From positions 8,772 to 24,212 of the forward strand of contig MU657691.1 in assembly GCA_026770575.1 (NCBI GenBank): a stretch of DNA of 15,441 nt, in the 5' to 3' direction. The translations under genes were made by a program, and so were the position numbers. Under the pieces are notes generated by a model. That model searched no databases and was not told the origin of the DNA. It saw only the letters and a list, made by a program, of their open reading frames with translations. Positions within the stretch are counted from its first letter, which is position 1. The number at the start of each line of letters is the position of its first letter. This document shows, piece after piece, positions 8,074 to 15,303 of the stretch. Source of the DNA: Pelagophyceae sp. CCMP2097 (Eukaryota > Sar > Pelagophyceae).

Positions 8074-8390
8074 TAAAAATTCGCTGGATGTTAGTCCCGG
8101 AGGACTATCTCCTGACGTAGTCAGATCAACCAACTTATCGCGAATTTGTTAGTTTTAAAACAAGAAACGACAAATGAAAGTATCGACAAAATGGGGAGTA
8201 TCCTCATACATGATGAATTCAACTTAAGCATGTGTCGACAAGGAATTAAAAAAGGGGTTTTCTCACTAATTTTACTAAAACATTCCTGACGAGGCACGGC
8301 GCAAGTGGCATGCTCGCCCAAAATGTGAAATGCAGACTATGTGTGCCGCTGATGGCAGAGTGCCCATCAGCAGAATTAAAAAAGGATATA

Positions 8391-8546
8391 CTCAGGATGG
8401 TCACCGCCAAGTTGCGTTTATTAAGATGTTCACCTGAGATTTATTTTATTACGATGGTCGCTACCACACTATTTTTATCACGCCAGTGACCACCGTACTT
8501 CAGTTTATCATCATAGTTACTGCGCGCACTTTCTTTATTGAGATAA
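8391..8546. repeat. Minisatellite array of about 30-bp units, left part
   Basis: About five units with the pattern (A/T)-rich spacer + TTTATTA.GATGGTCAC occur here. Ends of units are AGGATGGTCAC, AAGATGTTCAC, ACGATGGTCGC, the diverged ACGCCAGTGAC and TCATAGTTAC. The array stops where the fold-back transposon begins and resumes beyond it at 10179, so both are parts of one array. Confidence 0.7.
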
Positions 8547-8756
8547 TCCCTCATCGGTGTCACTTTGGTTGATTTTAATCTCATCGGTATCACTTTTGCC
8601 GATTTAATCCCAATAGAGTCGCGCTTGTTGTATTATATGCAGATTGTGCCGCTAGGCACGCAGTGACCCTAATCGGTATCACTTCCGTTGATTTTAATCT
8701 CGTCGGTATCACTCTTGGCGATTTAATCTCAATAGAGTCGCGCAAGAACGTATTAT

Positions 8757-9235
8757 CACAGGCCGAAAAAGGAGACGGAGCTCTTGATATTAGTTCGGTT
8801 TTCTCGAGAAACATCTCGACTCCTTGACCGCACTCGCCTCGAGCCCGCACGGCGATCCCGCGTACAAGCTTGGGGCCACGCCCTTGCCGCGAGGGGTCAC
8901 CCACGGCCATGCAAATTTTATCCCGGGCCGGTGAGTAGAGCCTGCAATCTGCCTGTGTCAATTGCCGAGCGATGGACGCCCTCCAACTCTACCCCAGTGG
9001 CCAAAGTGCCGCACCTCGAGAGCGGTATCTGCGCTCAACATAGGTACGAATGGATACCGCTTCCGATGTGCGGCACTTTGGCTCTCCTGCCATCAGCGGA
9101 AATCATTGGCCATCCTCCGCCATATTTCCGGGTTTCCCCCCTTTCGTGGTGGACTTAAAGACCCCGCTTTAGATTTTATAAACTCCCACATTGCCTTTAT
9201 TGGCCTATCCTAATCCCGTGTTTTTTCGGCCTGTG
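8757..9235. mobile_element. 479-bp MITE inserted in the left arm, TIR CACAGGCCGAAAAA, TAT duplication
   Basis: The 14-bp terminal inverted repeat CACAGGCCGAAAAA is perfect at both ends. TAT flanks it on each side (8754-8756 and 9236-9238). The matching position in the uninterrupted right arm (near 10082-10096) reads straight through as CGCATTATATGCAGG, so the empty site is present in the same window and confirms a 3-bp duplication. A 3-bp duplication with ends beginning CAC suits CACTA/EnSpm or PIF/Harbinger non-autonomous elements; which one is inference. It has no convincing coding frame. Confidence 0.85.
9000..9085. repeat. Near-perfect 31-bp inverted repeat (hairpin) inside the 479-bp MITE
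   Basis: GGCCAAAGTGCCGCACCTCG then AGAGCGGTATC is mirrored after a loop of about 20 bases by GATACCGCTTCCGATGTGCG and GCACTTTGGC. Few mismatches separate the arms. It could be a still smaller insertion or a structural part of the MITE. The short motif GGCACTTTGGCTTCCG also occurs near 7946. Confidence 0.7.
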
Positions 9236-9332
9236 TATATGCAGATTGAACCGCGATGCGCAGGAGAATCCTTATCGGTGTCACTTTGATGCAACTAAAT
9301 CGAATCGGTAGCACCAAGCCGTTGTTTTTAAT

Positions 9333-9647
9333 CTAATCGGTATCACTCACCGGGCGGTTAATCCAATCGATGTAACGGCAATGCAAAATTAAGGCACTTG
9401 GTGCCACGACCCTGCGCTTCTTGTCGGCGACGGCCTTGCCGATCTTCTTCTCCTCCGCCGTCTTTGCGCCTCCCCGGCCGCGCTGCCGGCGGCGTTGCAT
9501 CTCGCCTTCGATGTCCGACTCCTCGAAGTCGTCGTCCGAGGTCTCGGACTGCGCCATTGCGCGGAGCGCGTCCTCGTTGCTGCAGGCGACGCTGGTCTCG
9601 TCGCCAGGCTGCATCTGGGACACCGCCGCTGCTGGCAGCCCCGACAC
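9333..9647 (-). CDS. Short acidic/basic ORF in the fold-back element core, possible transposon protein remnant
   Basis: I do not recognise a family. The first ATG is at 9612-9614; an upstream GTG at 9645-9647 would add 11 residues. The protein has an acidic patch (SETSDDDFEESDIEGE) followed by a strongly basic stretch (RRRQRGRGG, then KKIGKAV and ADKKRRVV), typical of a disordered nuclear protein with a localisation signal. The last 25 or so residues are encoded by the inverted-repeat arm, so the natural C-terminus is probably lost. GC content is far above the flanking arms. It may be the 5' exon left from a deleted transposase gene, or a captured host fragment. Whether it is expressed is unknown. 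Confidence 0.35.
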   Translation of the reverse strand: MSGLPAAAVSQMQPGDETSVACSNEDALRAMAQSETSDDDFEESDIEGEMQRRRQRGRGGAKTAEEKKIGKAVADKKRRVVAPSALILHCRYIDWINRPVSDTD

Positions 9648-10178
9648 GCGACTTTAAATTTGAACGCTCCTCGCTAAAGTGACACCGATAGGATTTAATT
9701 TAGCGCCAGCGCCATCGATTGCATAACATTGAGTCCGAGCGCGACCTAATAACAATAATGTGCTCGGCGGTGATACCAGGCGCCTTATTTTGCTTAGAAG
9801 TGACATCGATTTGATTAATCGCCCAAGGGGTGATACCTAGTAGATTTAAACAAGGGCTCGGTGTTACTGATTCGCTTTAATCGCATCAAGGTGATACCGA
9901 TAAGGATACTTGCGTGCCTGGCGGTACGATCTGCATATAATTCGATACTCGTGGCGCTATTGGGATTAAATCGCCTAGAGTGACACCGATTAGATTAAAA
10001 ACAACGAATTGGTGCTACCGATTCGCTTTAGTTGCATCAAAGTGACACCGATAAGGGTTCGTCTGCATATCGCGGTTCAACCTGCATATAATGCGTTCTT
10101 GCGCGACTCTATTGGGGATTAAATCGGCAAAAGTGATACCGATGAGATTAAATCAACCAAAGTGACACCGATGAGGAT

Positions 10179-10390
10179 CGCGCCCTTCTTTATTCACGAT
10201 GGTCACTGCCCAAACTATTTTATTATGATGGTCACTTTCATAACTAATAGTATTAGGATGGTCTCATGCCCGCCTTGTCATTTATCACGATGGTCGCTGC
10301 ACATACTAATATTATCATGATGGTCTCGTCGCAGTACTTCTTAGTATTCACGATGGTTGCTGCGCAGACTATATCTATTACGATAGTCTT
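10179..10390. repeat. Minisatellite array of about 30-bp units, right part
   Basis: Seven successive units end in CACGATGGTCAC, TATGATGGTCAC, TTAGGATGGTCT, CACGATGGTCGC, CATGATGGTCTC, CACGATGGTTGC and TACGATAGTCT, spaced about 29-33 bp. They are in the same orientation as the left part at 8391-8546. The first unit here (CGCGCCCTTCTTTATT) matches the last unit before the transposon (CGCGCACTTTCTTTATT). The array ends 23 bp before the stop codon of the MULE relic. Confidence 0.8.
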
Positions 10391-10412
10391 AAAGCAGAGA
10401 AGACGGGGCGTC

Positions 10413-11543
10413 TCAGGCCGTCTTTTGCGGGCACTTGCCTTTGTTGTGGCTGTCTCTCTTGCCACAGATGCTGCACATCATCTTCCGCGGCCGCTTTGCC
10501 ACGCGTGGCTCCACCAAGGGGCCTTTATGGCGCTTGGGCTTCTTCGGCCGGCCCGCTCTGCGCTTCAGTGTGGGCGACAGCCGCCAGAGCGGCTCCCGCA
10601 GGTGCTTGAAGTTCGAGACATCGGCCGTAGACCTATGTGGCGATTGATGGCATGGTCCTCAACGCATCAACTCATTGCTGCATACAAACACTCTCAAGTA
10701 ATGCCGTAAGTGGACGCCGCGGTGCACGGCAGCTCGATGGAGTGCGCGTACTGCGCTTTCCAGCCGGCGGTCGTGTCGAAGGGGTTCATGAGCGCCTCGA
10801 TCTCGACGCCCTTTGCGCGCGCCGCCGTGAACACGTGTGCGCACACGATCTCGTTGATACAGCCGCCCTTGTCGCACGGCGTCGGCACGCCCGGGAGGTT
10901 GCGGCGGTTCTTGACGTGTTCGAACGTGACGCGGTAGGACGCCGCGGTGATCGTAGACTTGACCATGGCGGTCTTGCCGTCGTTCGAGAGCGTCACCGCC
11001 GCCAGCGGAATGTTGTCGGTCGAGAAGTTGCGCGAGGTGCGGACCTGCTTCTGGACGCGCGGCGGCAGGCTGCCCTTGTGCGTCAGCGCATCCTGCTTGC
11101 GCAAGGCGAAGCGCTCCTGGATGTTTTCGCAGGCCTTCAAAATGCCCTGGACAAGCGGCATTCCGCGCACCTCGCGCATGCACGCGTTGAACGACTCGAC
11201 CGGCGAGCTACCGTAGTGCACGTACCAGCCACCCCTAGTGGCTGGGTACTGCTCTTCGTCCGGGATTTTGCCGAGGTAGTCCGCGACGGCAGGCGGAAAA
11301 GTCTGCTTGATGGCATCGAGTTCCTCCAGCGACCGCGCCATGAACACCTTCTCGTATAAATCGGCTGCATCCACCCCGCCGCCCTTCGACTTCGCCCGCA
11401 AAAGGACGTTGCTGCCGCGGTGCCTGAAGTCGCGCGATCTGCCGGCCTTCTTGTAGTCCTTCCCGTGCGCCGCACCCGCGCCAATTTGGCCGTCGTGCGA
11501 GTCCAGCTGCGCGTCGTCGTCGTAGGCTGGGCGCCCCCGCAGC
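10413..11543 (-). pseudogene. MULE transposase, C-terminal half (SWIM finger, AT-hook, zinc knuckle), broken
   Basis: This is the 3' part of a Mutator-like transposase, the enzyme that cuts and pastes MULE DNA in the nucleus. Reading on the minus strand from 11543, it shows RHRGSNVL, then SSPVESFNACMREVRGMPL (the MULE region holding the last catalytic Glu), then a SWIM-type zinc finger C-x4-C-x5-C-x-H (CDKGGCINEIVCAH, about 10835-10880) and WKAQYAHSIELP. The frame stops with TGA at 10694-10696. The normal MULE tail continues in another frame from about 10658 to the stop at 10413: LREPLWRLSPTLKRRAG, AT-hook GRPKKPKR and zinc knuckle CSICGKRDSHNKGKC. The frame change across 10622-10696 is a frameshift with stops, or less likely a short intron. 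The upstream half lies beyond the inserted element (12732-14078). Confidence 0.85.
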
Positions 11544-12723
11544 TATGGGTGGCACTGTAATTTGAAAAGTAATTACAGTATTTCAATTCCGGTGTAAATT
11601 ACCGTAATTACAGGGGCCCATAATCCGCCTTACCGAGGGCCTGTAAATAACCCCGGAATTACCGTCGCTATTCGGCCTCGACGGCTCGGTAGAGCGGCTC
11701 GGTGGCGGCCATGGCAGACGCGGCCCGGGAGCCCGCTGGCAGGGACCGCCTGGTGAAATGGACGGACGCGAAGGGGCGCGAGCACGAGGTGCCGGCCTAC
11801 GTGGCGCACCTGCTCAAGACGACGTATCGCGGCCAGAGTTTAGAAGGTTTGGCGGCCAAGAAGACTTTGGCGTTCTTCGAGCAGGAGGCGGTCTTTCTCC
11901 TGAAGAACACGCTGACGAAGGACCCGGCTGACTCGTCGCAGGTCAAGACGAGGTTCGTTGACTTGCTCTGCCGAGAGCCCATCTTCTGGACGACGCCTTG
12001 CGAGAGCCGCGATGAGCGTTTCCTGCGCCGCAGCACTTATAATTTGAATTCCGATATAGGCTCACGTTGAAGGCGGACCGCACGGTGACGCGGGAGTACG
12101 CGGTGGGCGCGATCAACACGACGCGGCTCACCGAGCTCCTTTTGAAGAACAAGAAGGTCACCGACGAGGCGAAGGCGAGCCTTTGCGCTCACACGCGCTG
12201 CCAGTTCTCGAAGAAGTGGCTTGAGGAGTACGATAAGAAGCTCGACGACGTCGTGAAGGACTTGTCGGCAGTGCAGGCTCTGCGCGCCGTCCAGCACGAA
12301 AAGCTGTCGGACGCCGACAAGTCGGAAGCCGAACGCCACAAGACGCTCGAAGGGTTCGGCTTCCAGACGTGCCCGGCCGCCGTCGCCACGGCGCTCTCGT
12401 GGAACGTCGCGCGCTTCTTCTTCTGCTGCACCATCTCCTTCCTGACGGTCGGGTCGGTAGACGTTGCGTTTGGTCCAGCAGGCCTCCACAGGGCATCGCC
12501 AAAATTCGTATCTCGGAAACCGCCTCGTCTTCGAGCTTGCCAGCCAGGTTCTCAGCCCCGGAACAGCCTCCCCTACGCGCCAAGACCCAAAGCAGCCTGA
12601 ATCAGCGCGTTTGAAAATATGAGCTTTCAATTACCCTGTAATTCGGGGTGAAAGGTAAATTACCTTGAAATTACTGTAATTACTGGACCCCATAATCCAT
12701 TACACTGTAATTTGCCACCCATA
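11544..12723. mobile_element. 1180-bp TIR transposon with perfect 8-bp target duplication, inserted in the MULE gene
   Basis: The ends are TATGGGTGGCA and its reverse complement TGCCACCCATA. Both are flanked by CCCGCAGC (11536-11543 and 12724-12731). Subterminal regions are rich in AATTAC/GTAATT motifs on both sides, and CCATAATCC occurs in both ends. Element plus one duplication is 1188 bp, a multiple of three, and the MULE frame reads on across the joined site. An 8-bp duplication fits hAT, P or Kyakuja-Dileera-Zisupton type elements; the TIR does not settle which. It carries a plus-strand gene remnant at 11711-12600. It is the youngest clearly datable insertion in this part of the window. 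Confidence 0.92.
11711..12600 (+). pseudogene. Gene carried by the 8-bp-TSD transposon, frameshifted or spliced, unknown function
   Basis: The start ATG at 11711 sits in GGCCATGG, a strong eukaryotic initiation context. The first frame (MADAAREPAGRDRLVKW..., 119 residues) ends at TGA 12068-12070. Coding-like text then resumes in another frame from about 12043: TREYAVGAINTTRLTELL, KWLEEYDKKLDDVVKDL and an Lys/Glu-rich, probably coiled-coil stretch to about 12370. After that it turns low-quality up to 12600. The change of frame is a frameshift or a small intron ending near ATAG at 12056-12059. I see no transposase catalytic motif, zinc finger or hAT dimerisation region. It may be a captured host gene fragment or the N-terminal part of a deleted transposase. 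A minus-strand frame over 12037-12630 competes but looks like a shadow. Confidence 0.45.
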
Positions 12724-12731
12724 CCCGCAGC

Positions 12732-14078
12732 GTCGCTGCATTCAGAAGTCGCCACGCCGGGAGGTCCTCGTTGCCCAGGTAGCGCACAAACGCAAGGCCG
12801 GCGAGGGCGTTGTTCGCGTCCTGGGCCATGCGCCCGCCGATGGTGCCCGCGAGGTTGTCCCCCTCCGTCGTCGCGTGAGCGAAGTCGGACATCGACCACC
12901 GGTGGGTCGACGAGTGCATCAAATCTGCCCCTGGGGGCGAGATCGAGTACGCGGAGACGTAGCGGACGCCCGGGCCCTCGTCCTTGAGCTCCTACACGAT
13001 GCCCGGGTCGAACTCCGCGCGCTTCGTGGCGTCCTTCTGCAGCGACTGCCGCACCACGTGCGCCGCCCTGGCAATTCGAAGCAGCTCGGCCTGCATCTCG
13101 ACCAAGGACATGGTGACGTAGTCGACCTTCCAGCCGCGCATCTCCAAGGCGGCCTTGAGCACCGGCAGGTCGCAGGCGCCGTAGCGGCCCTTTTGGAAGT
13201 GTCCGGCATCGGCCCCGGCGTCCTCTCCGTCGGTCGGTGCGCGGATGTCCTTGAGGACTTACGCCTTGACGCGCGAGATGTACGCCGGCTTCAGCGCGCG
13301 TCGAACGTAGCTCGCGAGCAGGACGCCGGCCGCTTTCCCAGTGATCTTTGCGTCTCTGGCCACCGGGACCCGCACGATGGCCGCGAGCATCGGGGCCGAG
13401 TACGCCGCGGTGCCGAGCGTTTGCGACGACTCCGTGATGCCCGTGCACGTGAAGGGCTCGGCCTGGGTGCAAATGTACATGCCCTCCTGTACACTGTGCG
13501 CGGTGAACGTGGTCTTGTCGCACTTGCCGTTGCGGCACGAACAGCCCGCCAAAAGTCGGAGGCGGTTCTTGCACAGGCCCTTGCCGCCGACCACGGAGAA
13601 CTTGCCCTCGCTCTCGTACCTCTCCGCAATGAGGACCTCGCAGTCCTCGGACGCGTCCTGCAGGTCGCCCACGCGGATGAGCGGCCTCTCCGGGCCCGCC
13701 ACGGTTGCCGGCGCGGTCCCCGCCGCGCCCTGGCTCGCCGCCGCGCTCGCGGTCGCCGCCGCGCCCCGGCTCGCCGCGGTTGCCGGCGCGGTCCCCGCCG
13801 CGCCCCGGCTCTCCGCCGTGCTCGCGGTCGCCCGCATGCAGAACACGGCGGCACAAGCGCGTACCTTGCATGCACGCTTCGTCGTCCTCAAGGCCGAGAA
13901 GGCGATCGGCCTCGTCGGGAGGGCGGTCGGCCCCGAGCTCCAGGGCGTTCTTGTCGTAGATCTTTTGCAGCGCCGCGATCATGATCGCCTTGGTTGTGCG
14001 CTGTGCGCACGGCACACCGTGTTCCTTGCAGGCCGCCTTCAACAAATTTGAACTGAGGCTCAACGTCGCGACGTCCAT
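12732..14078 (-). pseudogene. MULE transposase, N-terminal half (SAP-like domain, DDE start), broken
   Basis: This is the 5' part of the transposase completed at 10413-11543. The ATG at 14076-14078 begins LSLSSNLLKAACKEHG and continues with a pattern like a SAP DNA-binding helix pair. A repeat-rich linker follows, in which the frame changes (about 13800-13890). The next frame runs with a Cys-rich segment (LLAGCSCRNGKCDKTTF), the MULE N-terminal motif ITGKAAGVLLASYVRRALKP, and the catalytic core start MSDFAHATTEGDNLAG..GG and AQDANNALAGLAFVRYLGNE. Two in-frame stops break it: TAA at 13259-13261 and TAG at 12992-12994, each one C-to-T change from CAA and CAG. The TAA lies in GCGTAAGTC, which also resembles a splice donor, but the frame continues without a gap. 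Frame and text run on across the insertion into the C-terminal half. Confidence 0.85.
13703..13830. repeat. 75-bp GC-rich tandem repeat in the transposase linker
   Basis: GGTTGCCGGCGCGGTCCCCG begins at 13703 and again at 13778. Each copy contains shorter repeats (GCCGCGCCCCGGCTC). The period of 75 bp equals 25 codons, so copy-number change keeps the frame. All three minus-strand frames are open here (Gly/Arg-rich, Ala-rich or Arg/Pro-rich), so the true frame cannot be fixed by eye. The frame change between the SAP-like region and the core falls in or near it. Confidence 0.7.
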
Positions 14079-14776
14079 GCTCCTGGATCCTCCGAGTCCT
14101 CAGCACGGCTGTTTCGAGCGGCAATCAGCAGATCAGTGAGGCAAAAATTCTGGTGGATAATGAAATGTTACACTAGAAAGCTTCCACTTTTTTCAAGCTA
14201 CTTTTCAAGTTGACTGGCGCATTTGCATAACGTTGCCTAAAACGCTTTAACGAGCAAGAACCAAGCCGACTGTGCTATGCGCATCTCCTTCTGACGCCGA
14301 TACGCCCAGCGCGCTCAGATCCTTCAGACTCGATGATGGAATTAGACAAGTTCACTTTTTTCAAGGAGCTTTTCAAGCTACTTTTTCAACATATCTTTTG
14401 TCGCTTCAACGTGAGCGCGAAGCGGCGTCAAGGGCGCCTTCCTTCGGCCACCCAGGTGAGATGGCGCGCGGGACGGGGCACGTCGGCCTCGCGACCGGCC
14501 CGCGCCTCGACGGAGGCGCGGGCACCATCGGCGCCGCCCCGCCCGCCAGAGGCCCCGCCCCGCCCCCTCCGCGCGGCGCGCCCGCGCGGCGCGCCCGCGG
14601 CGCGCGCCCGCGCCGGGTTAACGCCCATCTAACGTTCGCTCTACGCTCATCCAACGAACTCTACCCGCGCTTTAAAAGCAATTCCGCGCTCTAAAAGCAA
14701 CTTTTAATTTAAAGCTCTACTTTTAAAGCGCTCTACTTTTTGAGAATTAAATCAAACAATAGTATGGAATCAGGAA
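14079..14776. other. Gene-free stretch: AT-rich direct repeats and a GC-rich island
   Basis: CACTTTTTTCAAG followed by CTTTTCAAG/CTACTTTTCAA occurs at about 14186-14210 and 14354-14390 as a diverged direct repeat. A GC-rich island (about 14460-14625) holds CCCCGCCC boxes and repeated GGCGCGCC. Beyond it, CTCTAC and TTTAAAAGC-type words repeat between 14640 and 14750. The island lies upstream of the MULE start, so it could be the old promoter side of that gene. Open frames across it follow from GC richness. Confidence 0.5.
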
Positions 14777-15229
14777 TTACGTGCAATACTTCTTAGTAAA
14801 ATCATTCCATGCGCTTCGGCGGATGTCGGTCGGAGGATTGATTTTGGTCGGTCGTTTTAGTCGTCGTCGTCGTCGTTGTCGTCGTCGTCGTTGAAGCGCG
14901 GCCGCTTTGTTGGTTTGAAGAAATCCTTGGCCGCGTGGACGGGTGCCCGCAGCGCTCGAGGTGGCCGCGTCGGCGGGGTGGCGATGCGGGTGGCCCGATG
15001 GCCAATGTAGGGTGGCGGTCGGCGCCTTGGCGGGCGCCTTGGCGGGCGTCGCTTTGGTGTCTTCGTCGGGTGTTGGGGCGTTGTGCGTCTTGGCGCCATG
15101 CGTCTTCGCGTCGGACGTGGCGTCGCCCGCGGGCGCCGGGTCTTTTTCGGTCGCCGGCCCGTCCTCAGTGACGGTCCGCGTCACGGCGAACGTTTTGTTC
15201 GCGTCCACGCATTTGTGGCGCGTTTCCAC
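14777..15229 (-). CDS. Low-complexity Ala/Thr/Lys-rich ORF, possible terminal exon
   Basis: I do not recognise this protein. Read on the minus strand it has ETRHKCVDANKTFAVTRTVT, then an Asp/Ala/Thr/Lys-rich stretch with KAPAKAP repeats. There is no ATG at its start, only GTG. Immediately upstream lies a pyrimidine-rich CTTCTCTTATGTAG|G that would serve as a splice acceptor, so it may be an internal or last exon. The C-terminal frame is uncertain. This frame ends in a long Arg run, whereas another frame over the same bases gives DFFKPTKRPRF followed by an Asp-rich tail and a stop at 14857, which looks more protein-like. A frame change within it is therefore likely. It could also be chance coding in repetitive DNA. 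Confidence 0.35.
   Translation of the reverse strand: METRHKCVDANKTFAVTRTVTEDGPATEKDPAPAGDATSDAKTHGAKTHNAPTPDEDTKATPAKAPAKAPTATLHWPSGHPHRHPADAATSSAAGTRPRGQGFLQTNKAAALQRRRRQRRRRRLKRPTKINPPTDIRRSAWNDFTKKYCT
14857..14894. repeat. GTC trinucleotide repeat
   Basis: GTCGTCGTCGTCGTT followed by GTCGTCGTCGTCGTT encodes, on the minus strand, an Asp-rich tail with single Asn residues in one frame and an Arg run in another. It is a likely site of length change by slippage. Confidence 0.85.
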
Positions 15230-15303
15230 GGGCCTACATAAGAGAAGCGTGTCACGTCACTGGCCCTTCGAGCAAAACTGGGCCCGGTTCCGGGCGTTTG
15301 GCG

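Larger units (their letters stand above)
6901..8390. other. AT-rich gene-free stretch with small repeats
   Basis: I see no gene here. The longest frame (7586-7903, 105 codons) lacks any recognisable domain and starts within a fold-back arm. Structured items inside are the direct duplication at 7226-7378, the fold-back at 7404-7615, the palindrome and microsatellite at 8032-8073, and a hairpin CTGATGG...CCATCAG near 8349-8371. The sequence GAATTAAAAAAGG occurs twice, near 8242 and 8374. Confidence 0.6.
8547..10178. mobile_element. Fold-back-type DNA transposon with long arms built from ATCGGTRTCACTTT motifs
   Basis: The left arm (about 8547-9390) and right arm (about 9668-10178) are inverted copies several hundred bases long. 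Both start near CTCATCGGTGTCACTTTGG. Each arm is made of units of about 115-145 bp, and every unit carries the motif ATCGGTRTCACTTT two to four times: about seven in the left arm, ten in the right, always pointing inward. Units also share AATAGAGTCGCGC and ATTATATGCAG. Between the arms lies a GC-rich core (9398-9650) with a short reading frame on the minus strand. Long arms of repeated motifs resemble Foldback/Galileo-type elements, where subterminal repeats are expected to bind transposase. The left arm is interrupted by a separate 479-bp insertion. Target duplication cannot be resolved because the element sits in a repetitive array. Confidence 0.75.

Noticed and set aside
8391..10390. CRISPR-like spacing of repeats
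   Set aside because: Spacers are diverged versions of the same unit, repeats are degenerate, and the setting is eukaryotic. These are a minisatellite and transposon arms.
12037..12630. 197-codon minus-strand frame inside the 8-bp-TSD element
   Set aside because: It is opposite a plus-strand frame with a strong start context and charged-helix text. Its own sequence shows no motif.
13259..13264. Splice donor GTAAGT in the MULE gene
   Set aside because: The motif is perfect, but the protein frame continues directly through it with MULE-like text, so a C-to-T stop is simpler.
12875..13984. 369-codon plus-strand frame
   Set aside because: It is antisense to the MULE transposase text, which has recognisable motifs on the minus strand. 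GC-rich DNA keeps such shadows open.
14272..14694. 140-codon plus-strand frame
   Set aside because: It crosses AT-rich repeats and a GC island without any domain or consistent composition.
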